From Microdochium bolleyi (taxonomy: Eukaryota; Ascomycota; Sordariomycetes; Xylariales; Microdochiaceae), in the NCBI GenBank assembly GCA_001566295.1, contig KQ964270.1, forward strand, positions 1-64,000: a stretch of 64,000 nt of DNA. The letters run 5' to 3'. Shown here piece after piece: positions 1-10,934 of the stretch. Under the pieces are notes generated by a model, which saw nothing but the letters and a program-made list of their open reading frames with translations, made no database searches and was not told the origin of the DNA. A program made the translations under genes and the position numbers. Numbering within the stretch: the first letter of the stretch is position 1; each line of letters begins with the position of its first letter.

Positions 1-1770
1 CCAAAGACAGCTTCTGTTGAGCGCGTGCAGGCCATGCTCATGTTGGGTCTCTACGAATGGGGCCAGACAAGACCGAAGCCGGGTGGTTTGGGTGCTTGGA
101 TGTCCATTGGCGGTGCGATCAGATTGGCCCAATTCCTCAAGCTCGGTCTCGTCGACCAAGCGACCACCCCTTCAGACACACCCAACGACCACAGCTCTGC
201 CTCTGACTCTCATGTCATTCTTGAGAGAGAAGTCAGGCGACGCACCATGTTTGGCTGTTTTGTTCTGGACCGTATGCTCGCATGCGGGAAGGGCAGGGTC
301 ACCATGATCCAGCGGGAAGACCTTTCTATCCAGTTGCCGTGCTCAGAGGACAAATTCGATCTTGCTATTGAGGTTAACACAGGAATGCTGCCTCGGAGCA
401 GCCTTGAAGAGTCAGATCGGCGGGATGTCAATGATGATAGTGTTTTGAGCAGGTTCATCCGCTTGGTCGACATATGGGGCGAGATCTCCAAGTATAGTTC
501 AGCAGGTGGTCGCCTCACTGAAAAATTCCCACCCTGGGATTCCCGGACGACCTTCCACCAGCTCAACAAACGACTACAATTCTTCGACGCGTCTCTGCCG
601 GGAGCATTCAAATTTTCGGAGTCGAACTATCGCAAACACGAAAATCACCAGGCCTCTAGCGCCTACGTGCTCCTGCACGTTCTCCGATGCATCTCTCTCA
701 TTATGCTCCACCGGGAGTACATACCGTTTGTTCCAATCCGATGCAAAGGGCCTGAAGGACCCCGCGACGAGCCGACATTCCCTCAGAAAGAGTATAATTG
801 GCCTCAGGGGTTCTGGAGTGAGAGCGCAGAGCATGTATTTCGCGCAGCGAAGGATATCGTGGAGCTCATTGAGATCTGTGAGCGCAAGAATCAGCTGCCT
901 CAATCTACTCTCGTGCTCTTTGGGATCTGGACAGCCGCTTTCGTCGGTCTATATGCTCACCATTTCCCCCAGATGGACGAGAAACAGCACATGAAGGGCG
1001 AGCAGGTTGTGCGGAAGGCTGATCCCTCCATTCCTCAAGTCTACCAACAGGGACCTACCGCGATCGCGTACAACACCCTTGACAAGATGTCGACATGGCT
1101 GAAGATGGCGTCCACCTACGTATCAATTCTGCTTCAGATGGACAAGTACTTTACTGACATCAAGCGCGAGTTCTACAAGCATGAAGACCGGAATCAGACC
1201 GACCTCACGGAGACAGCCAGAATGGCCACTAGTAGAGTGCGTGATGGCGGCTCGGGCGGCGGTCTGGAGGAGTACGAGATGATGCGGCCACAGCTCAAAG
1301 ACTTTGGTGCGCTCAACCCAGTCGACTCGGACAGATCCAGATCCAGCACAGTTGATCGCGCCTCTTCCCTCGGAGCCGAAAGTCAAGGACCCATCTGCAC
1401 CCCAAAGTCAATCCCGTCGTCTTTCACAGCAATCAACCATGGGCATAGCCTCATTCTCCCCGCCCCATCAGAGTCGACTCAACAGGCCAATGGTACACTT
1501 CCTGATGCTTATCCTGAGCCATGGGGACGCTCCGAGGCTTCAAACTCACGCGGCCTGCAGTCTCCGGTAGAAGGGAATGGAAGCACGACGAATATGACGG
1601 CGCCTCAAGGCAGACAGGAGGACAGCGAAAGCATCTTCCCAGCGTCGTTGACCACCGATGAGCTCTATGCTCACGAGAATCAGCGCATGCACTGGGATGT
1701 GGACACCTGGCTGTGTGGAGACATTGGCGATCTACCTGGGCATTTTTGGGCACCAAATGCGCAAAGATAG
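1..1770 (+). CDS. Fungal-specific transcription factor, 3' part (5' truncated by window edge)
   Basis: The frame is open from base 1, with no start in context, so the gene begins outside the window. About 589 residues are visible. The first 110 or so look like the middle-homology region of the fungal-specific transcription factor domain (Fungal_trans, PF04082): a helical stretch around GLYEWGQ, a segment GAWMSIGGAIRLAQ, and the hallmark EVRRRTMFGCFVLDR followed by a polar PCSEDKF turn. In this family an N-terminal Zn2Cys6 cluster binds DNA; it would lie upstream and cannot be checked here. The last 200 residues or so are Ser/Pro/Gln-rich, like an activation tail, and end in an acidic, aromatic WDVDTWLCGDIGDLPG. 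No intron is needed in the visible part. The family is well supported, but the regulated pathway cannot be told from the sequence. Confidence 0.85.
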   Translation, partial: PKTASVERVQAMLMLGLYEWGQTRPKPGGLGAWMSIGGAIRLAQFLKLGLVDQATTPSDTPNDHSSASDSHVILEREVRRRTMFGCFVLDRMLACGKGRVTMIQREDLSIQLPCSEDKFDLAIEVNTGMLPRSSLEESDRRDVNDDSVLSRFIRLVDIWGEISKYSSAGGRLTEKFPPWDSRTTFHQLNKRLQFFDASLPGAFKFSESNYRKHENHQASSAYVLLHVLRCISLIMLHREYIPFVPIRCKGPEGPRDEPTFPQKEYNWPQGFWSESAEHVFRAAKDIVELIEICERKNQLPQSTLVLFGIWTAAFVGLYAHHFPQMDEKQHMKGEQVVRKADPSIPQVYQQGPTAIAYNTLDKMSTWLKMASTYVSILLQMDKYFTDIKREFYKHEDRNQTDLTETARMATSRVRDGGSGGGLEEYEMMRPQLKDFGALNPVDSDRSRSSTVDRASSLGAESQGPICTPKSIPSSFTAINHGHSLILPAPSESTQQANGTLPDAYPEPWGRSEASNSRGLQSPVEGNGSTTNMTAPQGRQEDSESIFPASLTTDELYAHENQRMHWDVDTWLCGDIGDLPGHFWAPNAQR

Positions 1771-4700
1771 AGCTCGACATGTTGGTCTGCAGCTCCCGGA
1801 TTTTCCCCTTAAGTCTGTACCGCCCGTCCGGAGTTCCCTAGCGAAATGGACAGCTAGGCCATGGGGTTTTGAGGCCCTTTCCCGGCCTGGCACTTGCTAG
1901 GTCCTCTCTTTTTCCACCTGCTTCAATCCTGTCATCATGGACAACCGTCTTCTTCTAGGGAGCGGTAGTAGAAACACGAAAAATTGGGAGCGGTCGGAAC
2001 AATTGCGCTTTATTTGTTCCTTTATATACTCACGGATTGTCATATCCTTAGCCAGAGTTTACAGCGTACACGAAATGCGAACATACTTTGAACATCCAAC
2101 GCTAGCAAGCAATGCAGTAAGGTGTCAAGGGGTGTGCCTCTGCCATTAGATTGATGCATAGGAGACTGAGCAAACGTGGCTGGCAGGCTCGGCAGGGTAC
2201 CTTTGCTCGGGGGGAGAGCCAACATCCACAAGCCGAGAGAATCTCTGTTCCTGTCGGCACGAGCACCGGATGTTCTGAATGCCCGATTGGCGGATCGAGT
2301 ACCCGTGCGGGTCTCTGGTGTTGCTGTCTGGAGGAGCGAGTCTGGTGCATAGATCCATGGCTGTCTTTGATGGATGAGTGCTCGGCCGAGACTGCTCAAC
2401 GGTGCGCACGGCCTGCGGTGCAGCTCGCGAACACAGTAAACCTGGGCAGCAGTCCGTGCCTGTCAGCAAGAAATAAAGGAGGATATACTCCGTAGTTCCC
2501 GCACTTCCCGAGGCTGGCACACGGGCATCCCGGCCAGCGTCCCGGTGGGCCATGTCAGTCGGAACGCCCTTTGTTCTGTGTCGTGGCGGTGATAAATGTG
2601 ATGGGCGGGTGTTGCCTTGTTCGATGGGCAACTCACCCTGTCTGCCCCGGAGTGTCTCGCCCGTCTGTGGCTCGGGCTGGCCCACAGAGTGAGGATGGAC
2701 TTCCGCGGGCCTATGTGCGAGAGCATTCCATGCCGTTGGCGTCGGCAAGACATGAAGCGGACGGGGAGCCCGGTGAGCCGTGTGAGCCGCCCCCTGGAGC
2801 TGAACGGCCCCGGACCTAGGTACTGCGTAGGGGGGTGTTTGCTTAGACGGCGTTTTTTCCGGCAAGCCAATGGGCGCTTCGTAAAGCAGACGTGGGGCGG
2901 GGGAAGGGCAGCAGGGATCGGGCCTGCGTCTCGAATCTCTGAATGACCTGGAAGCAAGCCCACACCAAGGCTATTGTGTGCGTGCATCTACGGAGTCTAC
3001 ATGCCACACTGTAGACGCCCTCGTTTTCCGCCTGTCTCAAGACTCGGGCACTTTGGGCAAATTGGTATTGAGTACTCGGTTGCCAATTGCACTGCTGAGC
3101 AAGCGGGCACCAGCGCATGGTCGCACAGTCACGGAGTGCAGACAGAGTGGCCGGGACACTCCTCGATAGCTGGTGCAGGTAAAGTCCACTTCCAAGTCTC
3201 ACCACATCGATGATGCGATGCGTGGCCGCCGCCGTGCGAGCCGGGCTCCGTGTGGTACTCTGAGACCTTAGTTATCGCACTTACTCGGTGGGCGTGCGCG
3301 CCAAGGTGGCCGTCGTGGCAGCATGCTGCGACTCGGAATCGACGCCATGGAAGTGGTCCGTCTCCCCGCCCCTGGAGAGTCGGGCCGGTGTTGGACGGTT
3401 TCGACGAGGGGGCCTCACTGCCAGCCACTACGCTGCGCAGCACAGCACGACGGCCATACCGATCGATCGGCTGCTTCAGGCATCAGCATCAGTCTGATTG
3501 AGCAGCACTCTCGGCGGGTCTTGCAGCCAGCGCGGGCGGCAATTGGCCCAAGCCCTCGTCGTGCATGCCGGGCTTACGGATCCCCTGCGTACAGGTAAGA
3601 CAAGGCACGCAGGCAGAGGGACGGAATAATTACATGCAGTTGGTGAGCACAGTGGGCAGCGAGCAATCCGCGAGATGTCCGCGAAGACCGCGCGGTAACC
3701 GGTGGAGGCACCAACACTGCGAGGGGGCCGAATGTGATGCCGGAAGACGGGGCTCTGAGGGCCGAGCCGCCATGAGTACGCTGTAACCAGGAGATCGTGA
3801 CGATTGTCAATGTCGCAGCTGGCGCAATGTGTTTGGCTGCCAAGGGAGACGCACGCATCGGCCAAATGTTGAAGCACCCGCCGCAAGTAAAGTCATCTGC
3901 GAGATGAGCACCTGCAGCACCTGACACACCACAACGCAGAACCTTGCCCCCGGAGGCCCGGAGGGGTCACACGCCAATGAGCGAGGCGAGTGCCCGGCGC
4001 AGAGCCCGTGTCTTGCCCGCAACCTAACCAATAGGCCACTTGGATGATTTGCATGGCGCAGATCCAGCCAGCACCATACAACCGCCGAGATCGACCTCTT
4101 GGCCCTGTTGCTCACAAGCGCAATCGCAAGCGCAACCAGCCGCAACCGTAACGGCCAGCAACGGCCCAGCACAGGACTCTGGCAAATCCCATGGACACCA
4201 GGGCAGGAGCGATGCGGGGAAAAGGGAATCCCATGATGCCGTCCAGCGCCGCGGCCACCGAACCACCCGCTGCCATCCCACCATCCCACCACCCAGCATC
4301 GTATAAATGTGTAATGGATACACGTTTAGCGCAGCCAGGCGACCCCACGATTGCCTATGGCTGACATCATTACTCTGCCGCCACGCCGCAGAGTTCGGGC
4401 GGTGCGGCTCCAAGCTGGGAAGCCTCCTCACCTCGACCCCGCACCGCGCACTCCGTGTACCTCGCAGGGACCTCGCATGCCTCCTCTCCAGGGTCGCCAG
4501 CAAAGTCGTCGTCATGTCGCTTTGTGTCCGCTCTCCCCGCACGACTGCTGCTCATCCCGCGTCGCGCCCTTTTGTCATCTGCTTTCTCCGCGTCATACCT
4601 TTGCTGTTCCTGACTGCTCGGCAAGACCCCAAAGACCTCCCGTGGAGTTCTGCTCGCTCCTTTGTCCCTTAAAAGTGCTCCAGGGGCGATTCCGTGCTCT

Positions 4701-4918
4701 TGTAGACCCTTTCTCCTCCCGTAGTCCAGGCACATTTTGGCGCCAATCAATTCATAAAGTTCATCTGTCGAGGATTGGATCATCAGTAAATACAACAGCC
4801 AATTGCTCTCCTGACAGCGCTTGCAAGCACGGGCTTCGTGGTCCTAGTATACCTACGACCCTTGGTCTGATCCTCATTCGCCCTCATTACTGCAGCTTTG
4901 ACTCCGACTGAAAGAAAT
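1771..4918. other. Intergenic region, no supported gene
   Basis: About 3.1 kb between the transcription factor stop and egt1. ORFs on both strands are compositionally biased (Arg/Pro/Ser-rich), mutually overlapping and without recognisable domains or splice structure, so I call none. The right end should carry the egt1 promoter and leader: there is a TATA-like TATAAAT at 4302-4308, and pyrimidine-rich sequence from about 4500. Confidence 0.6.
4302..4308 (+). promoter_or_regulatory. Possible TATA box for egt1
   Basis: TATAAAT lies about 610 bases before the egt1 ATG, followed by a CT-rich stretch. It would imply a long leader. The match is to a short consensus only and the spacing is unremarkable, so confidence is low. 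Confidence 0.25.
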
Positions 4919-7900
4919 ATGACCACTTTTGCGATCCGACCCTCCGAAGGGTCTCTGCCGACTCCGAACGGCTTGGCAGCCGGCAAGCCGAAGAACCAGT
5001 CGGCCATTCCTCGCTCTCTGCCCGACGCGATCGACATCATCGACATCCGTTCCGATGCGGTTGCCTTCAACCTCAAGCAGGAAATCTTCCAGCTATTCCG
5101 GCCCCAGGAAGGGCCGCGCCAGCTCCCGACGCTGCTTCTCTACGACGAGAAAGGCCTTCAGCTCTTCGAAAAGGTTGACGACATTCCACGACGGCTCTAG
5201 ATGCCCGTATAGCGACCGTTGCTAATACCGTACCAGATCACGTACCTTGAGGAATACTACCTGACTAACTCCGAGATTCAATTGCTCCGCCGCGATGCTT
5301 CCAATATTGCAAAGTCGATTCCAAATGGCTCCATGTTCATCGAGCTTGGTAGCGGGTATGTCTTGATGTGTCCAAGGCCTGCGTCAGGCGAATTGTGGTT
5401 GACTGACAGCCGTGGAAATAGGAACCTTCGGAAAATCTGCCTCGTACTCCAGGCACTAGACGACGCTGGAAAAGACGTCGACTACTATGCCCTCGACCTA
5501 TCTCGCGAAGAGCTCGAACGAACGCTGGCCCAGCTTCCGACATTTGAACACGTCAAGTGTCATGGACTACTTGGAACCTACGACGACGGTCGCGAATGGC
5601 TCAAGCAATCGTCGCTTAGGTCCCGGCCCAAGTGCATCGCCAGCTTGGGCTCCAGCCTCGGTATGGGGTCAGCACCACGATTTTGTACGCTATTACTGAC
5701 TATTCGACATAGGCAACTTCTCTCGAGACGGGGCAGCATCCTTCCTGAGGGACTTTACAGAGATTCTCCGACCATCGGATACACTACTGGTTGGCTTAGA
5801 CTCATGCGCCAACCCGTCCAAAGTTTAGTAGGTTATCCAAGATAACCTCCTGATCCTCTTGCCATGATGACTTGCTTACATTGATAGAAGTCACGCATAC
5901 AATGGTCAGTGATTCTTTCGACCACATCGGCGAGGATGATGTACTAAAGAACAGCATTTTCAGACAAGGAAGGCGTGACGCATCAGTAAGACCGAGCTCG
6001 AAAACGCTGCCACACGAGATAATGCTCCGAACTCCGCTTACCTCTTTTGTTTCATCAGGTTCATTCTCAATGGACTCTTGCAAGCCAACGAAGTTCTGGG
6101 AGAGGAAGCCTTCAAACCAGAAGACTGGACCGTCATTGGCGAGTATGTCTATGACGTTCAAGGTGGACACCACCAAGCGTTCTATGCCCCAGTCCGCGAT
6201 GTGACTGTCCTCGGAGAACACATTCCGGCAGGAGAGCGTATCAAAGTGGAGCAAAGTCTCAAGTTCTCTGCTGAGAACCGCGCGGAACTGCTGCAGACCG
6301 CCGGCCTGGTGGAAAAGACGAACTGGATCACAAAGGATGGTGATTATGGTATGCATGCTGCACCAGCCCCTCTCCGTGTTGGTTCACAAAGCTGATACTT
6401 CTGTTTTCTTCTAGGCCTTCATCTGTTCGCCAAAGCAAACTCCCCATTCGATCTGCGACCATCCCAGTATGCGGACTCCAGTGTACCAACACTCAAGGAG
6501 TGGCAAGGCCTCTGGGAGAAGTGGGACAGTGTCACCAGAGGCATGCTGCCAGACGAAGAACTTCTCGGCCAACCCATCAAGCTTCGCAACGCATGCATCT
6601 TTTACCTCGGGCACATCCCGACTTTCCTCGATATACAACTCACAAAGACCACGGGGACGGCACCCACCGATCCCAGTTCCTATTCGAGCATCTTTGAGCG
6701 TGGCGTGGACCCAGATGTGGACAATCCAGAGCACTGCCACGCACACTCAGAGATCCCAGATGAATGGCCATTGGTGGACGAGATCCTGGCGTATCAGTAT
6801 CGGGTCCGATCACGGCTCGAGTCGTTGTACTCCCGCGGCATCGAGAACATACCCCGTGATGTCAGTAGGGCCATCTGGGTCGGCTTCGAACACGAGGCCA
6901 TGCACTTGGAAACCCTGCTGTACATGATGTTGCAGAGCGACAAGACTGCTCCACCCCCCAACGTTCCCCATCCCGACTTTGAAGAGATGGCCAAAGTAGC
7001 CGCATCTGCTCGCGTCGAAAATGCTTGGGTCGACATTCCGGCTCACGAGATTCCCGTTGGCATGGATGATCCTGAGTCTGACCTGACCACGGATAGGCCG
7101 TTTGGCTGGTAAGTGCGATGCAACTCGTCACGGATGTCACAGCTCTGACATCCAGATCGTTCAGGGATAACGAAAAGCCCTCCCGAAGCACCCAAGTCCA
7201 ACGCTTCCAAGCTTCCGGACAACCCATCACCAACAAAGAGGTACGGCAGCCCGCTGTAATCGAATACACTCGATTCGGAACTACTGGCTAACAGTTTCTG
7301 TAGTACGGCCGATTCATGCTCGAAACAGACCGAACAAAACTCCCAGCTTCATGGGCTATCACGCAGCAGACGTGCAACGGCGTCACAAATGGCCATGTGA
7401 ACGGCGACGGCAACCACACCGAGCCTCTGTCCTCCTTCCTGGCTGGTAAATCCGTGCGTACCGTCTACGGGCTTGTACCACTTAAGTACGCGCTCGACTG
7501 GCCAGTGTTCGCTTCGTACGACGAGCTCGCCGCCTGCGCAACTTGGAAGGGCGGCCGGATCCCCACGGCAGAAGAGGTGCAGAGCATCTACGCCTACGTC
7601 GACTACCTCAAGCGCGAGCGAGCAGAGAACAAGCTCGGCAAGACGCTCCCTGCAGTCAATGCGTGCGTGCTTTCGAGTCCTTCACTATCTTCCAATACCT
7701 TTGGCTTGTTGGATGGCGTGCAGAAAGCTAACAAAATATGTTTTCGATATAGACACCTCGTCAACAACGGCGTCCAGGAGACCCCGCCGACCGCTGTCAT
7801 TCAGGATGACGACAAGACGGTCGGCGAGTCGTCGTCTTCCCTCTACGCCGACCTCGTCGGTGCCAACGTGGGCTTCCAGCACTGGCATCCGACCCCCGTG

Positions 7901-8437
7901 ACGGCACACGGCAATGACCGCCCCGCCGGGCGCGGCGAGCTGGGCGGCGTCTGGGAGTGGACGAGTTCGCCCCTGCGCAAACACGAAGGCTTCGAGCCGA
8001 TGGCGCTATATCCAAACTATACCGGTAAGTCTCTGTCTCTCCTTTATTCCTTCAGGAGGATGTATACACGGAGGGCCGAAAAGACACCCCTGAAGTTGGA
8101 TGAATGGAGTCCTTTAAGTGCAACTTTCAAAAGGCGTAGCTCATGCTGACCATATGCGCTTGTGCGGTTGTCCCAGCCGACTTCTTCGACGGCAAGCACA
8201 ACATCGTGCTTGGTGGCTCCTGGGCTACTCATCCCCGCATCGCCGGCCGGAAGTCTTTGTAAGTCCACGTCAACCTGAATATTCACACATTCGTGACTGA
8301 GAGGAGTGTCTGAGACGACACCTGGCAATCGGTCCTTGGTAGCATAACTAAACTAATCTGCGCCGTGTAGTGTCAACTGGTACCAGCGCAACTATCCGTA
8401 CGCATGGGCCGGCGCGCGTGTGGTGCGAGACATCTAG
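4919..8437 (+). CDS. egt1: Ergothioneine biosynthesis protein Egt1 (methyltransferase / sulfoxide synthase fusion)
   Basis: Fungal Egt1 trimethylates histidine to hercynine and then joins hercynine to cysteine as the sulfoxide, the first two steps to ergothioneine. Thirteen exons are inferred; introns are 5174-5236, 5356-5421, 5661-5712, 5828-5890, 5905-5963, 5986-6058, 6349-6414, 7109-7164, 7241-7303, 7663-7752, 8025-8176 and 8259-8370. The spliced frame closes at 867 aa, close to the roughly 870 aa usual for the family. Domains in order are an EgtD-like SAM methyltransferase (glycine motif ELGSGN near residues 121-126), a DinB-type domain, and a C-terminal FGE-sulfatase/EgtB domain ending WAGARVVRDI. 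The expected iron ligands are present: His418 in the YLGH motif and His511/His515 in HEAMHLE. I chose the ATG at 4919 because the frame upstream lacks another ATG. Function is confident; exact intron ends are inferred. Confidence 0.95.
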
Positions 8438-9224
8438 GACGTGGACTCTGTGCTCACCCTAAAGTACCAAGTTCCTCATGTTCCGCAAATCATTGTGGGC
8501 ATACACAAGAATGGAATCAGTAGGACGAGAAAACCGTCATGCATATAGCAGACCTCGTAGGGAACCCACACACACTGTCATTTCCTTAGTCGCTTGGATA
8601 CGTTGCTGGTTATTTTTGTCGCAATCTAAGTTGATTTCTCTGATATTCCGACATGACCAGCTGCGCTCGGTTCTATACAAGCTAGCTACACATGCATTTG
8701 CTCGAGAATCGCATCTTCTGCACTTCATACAACAGCATCGGTGATGGTGCTGTGGCGCTTTGCCCTGCGAATCGTGCATCGCGAGCTCTTAATCCCCTCA
8801 CGACGACTTCGATACGTCCCGCGGCAGGAAATTCTAAGCCCAGCCTTGTGACCGATCGGGTCTTTCATGCCTAGTCTAATCCTTAATCTAGAAGCTGGCG
8901 TTGGTGATGTCATGCTAGTTGCAGTCGTGAGTGTGACCGAGCGTGCTGGCTGATGAAATGTCCTACGAGTGCAAAAAGTCTCGGCTGTGGAAAACTACCT
9001 CGAATGAGGATTAGGTCATGCCGCGACAGCGACTATAGGTACTGAATACCAGTATGCTACTGCCCTGCTGCTCCGCGCTTCTGGGGCTCTGCACGCCGGT
9101 GATGTCGAGACTTGGGACGAGCGGCCGACGAATGCTGGAGCCGCGTGCATATCACTTGTTCTTCTCCTATCCTTTTTCCTCCCCACGAACGGATTTATGC
9201 TTGGTGACGTGGCGGTGGTCGTGC
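8438..9224. other. Intergenic region between convergent egt1 and gcn3
   Basis: It holds the 3' ends of two convergent genes. No supported ORF, RNA gene or repeat was seen. Confidence 0.6.
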
Positions 9225-10439
9225 TCACATCAAGAAGTCAAGAATCTCCTTGCTGACCGCCGAGGGCGCAAGGACGCCGTGGTCGGCGAAGAACGAAGTA
9301 ATCAGTTCCGGTGGCTTCAGGAGAATATGTTAGCTTGCACAGTCCTGCTACTACTCAGAGCTGCATAGAATGAGATGACGTACCGTATAGTCCACGGGCT
9401 CGGCAGCAGGCTTCTTGTCCTGCTTGGCCCGCTCCTCTGTGTCCTCGTGGGCCTTGCTGGCGCGGAAATCGAGCAGGTTCTGCTCGAACCCGATGTCGAA
9501 CTGGTCGAGGGGGAACGTCTTGCCGAACTTGTGCTGCTCGCCTGCGACGAAAAAGTCTTTCCTCGCGGCCCGCGCGAGGAGCGCGATCTGATACGTGCCC
9601 AGGCGGGAGATGATGCCGCCGTTGCTGGTGACGGCCTCGGCGCCGACGACGACCATGCTGACCTTGGACATGGCGTAGGCGACGGCCGAGTCCGGGATCG
9701 TGGCCACGGGGATGCCCTTTGCGCGCAGCGCGGCCACGACGCGGTTCGCCTCGGTCGCCTCGGCCTCGTTAACAACGTGGATGACCTTGAACCGCCGGGG
9801 CGCGTCGCTGCCCGCGGGCTCGGCCGCCCTGCCGAGCAGCGTGCCGACCACGCGCGACCCGCCATGGGTGAGCACGACCGAGTCGTTGGCGATGAAGCGC
9901 CTCCCGAGGCTGGCAATCTTCTCGCGCGACTCCTTCGCCCTGGATGCGAACAGCCGGCCGTTGCGGAGCAGGTGTTGCCGGACCTCCTCGAAGTTCTCGT
10001 GCGGGCTGAGGAGCATGCTGTCGGCGCCCTTGGTCGTGGAGGGGTCCTGCTTGAGGCTCATGACGAGGTACTGCTGGAAGAGGTCGGTGCCGTGGGAGAG
10101 GGGGATGGGGTTCGCTATACTGGCGAGCAGCTTGGCGGACTGCGTCTTGACGAGGTCCATAGTCTCGAAGACGGTCGAGCTGCGTGAGTGGCCAAGGGCC
10201 TCGATCAAGGCCTCGATGGCGGCGACAGGCATCGTCAGGTCCGGGTCATCGGCGAGGAGGCGGTGGTAGACCTTGACGATGCTGAGAGACACACGACAGG
10301 TGTAAGTCACGGAGGCCTGGGGTGTGCGCGCTGGCGGAGCTGGTGGTGCTTACTCGAAGTCATCGTCGGCATCGGGCTTGGACCGGACGGCGAGATCGGT
10401 CGTCGCTGCAGCGTCGAGGCTGGCGACGGCGGTGGCCAT
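9225..10439 (-). CDS. gcn3: Translation initiation factor eIF2B subunit alpha
   Basis: A regulatory subunit of the eIF2B guanine-nucleotide exchange factor, which recycles eIF2-GTP; the alpha subunit senses phosphorylated eIF2 in the Gcn2/Gcn4 stress response. Three exons: 10439-10354, 10281-9384 and 9314-9225, with introns 10282-10353 and 9315-9383. The product is 357 aa. The N-terminal helical part includes IVKVYHRLLADDPDLTMPVA. The Rossmann-like C-terminal IF-2B domain shows LTHGGSRVVGTLL, VGAEAVTSNGGIISRLGTYQ and FFVAGEQHKFGKTFPLDQ, all diagnostic of eIF2B-alpha. The last exon gives the conserved PPELITSFFADHGVLAPSAV tail, which supports the final splice. It is divergent from the transglycosylase gene, 495 bp away. 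Long opposite-strand ORFs here are antisense shadows. Confidence 0.94.
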
Positions 10440-10934
10440 CTTCGGTGGTCGAAAGCTGCGGCCCAACTGGTCGATTTCAAGTGCTGTCCGCAGGCTGTGT
10501 GGCTGGGCAGTTGGTCGTCACGAGAAACAACGTTGTCGTGCTGGGCTGGTGGTCTTTGTCGCAAAGAATGAGTCAATCCGTCTCGGCGTCACCAAAAGTT
10601 TTGGCGGGGTTTGCCTTGTGATGCGATGCGCACTCGCGGGGTGCTGGGTGGCAGTTCCAGGGAAGTACCAGAGAAGTACTCTAGTGCTCCCAGAACGGGT
10701 AAAGATCCGTCAAGACCCCGGCGCTCTACTTTAAAGTACTTTGCCCGACAGCGCTCGCCAGGGTCTTCCGTGCCTAGCGCCAACCCGAGATCCAGATTTC
10801 GATGTCATTCTGCATTCTGCAGCAAACGCAGACAGCACGTCTAGAAATTTGACCAGACTGCCGTAATAACTCGTAGGGATAGAGTCTTGAAGTATTCCTG
10901 GTGCTATAGTTTTCAAAGCGTCGCCCGTGGAGCG
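10440..10934. promoter_or_regulatory. Shared divergent promoter region of gcn3 and the transglycosylase gene
   Basis: These 495 bases separate two divergent start codons, so both promoters must lie here. I see no clear TATA box. ORFs inside are short and biased. A bidirectional promoter is inferred from layout only. Confidence 0.5.

Noticed and set aside
2146..2865. 239-codon minus-strand ORF in the first intergenic region
   Set aside because: Pro/Arg/Ser-rich, overlapped by ORFs in other frames, and lacking domains, splice signals or leader features.
9375..10187. 270-codon plus-strand ORF
   Set aside because: It lies opposite the eIF2B-alpha gene. The composition is that of a shadow frame (Gly/Asp/Val/Leu/Arg-rich) with no motif.
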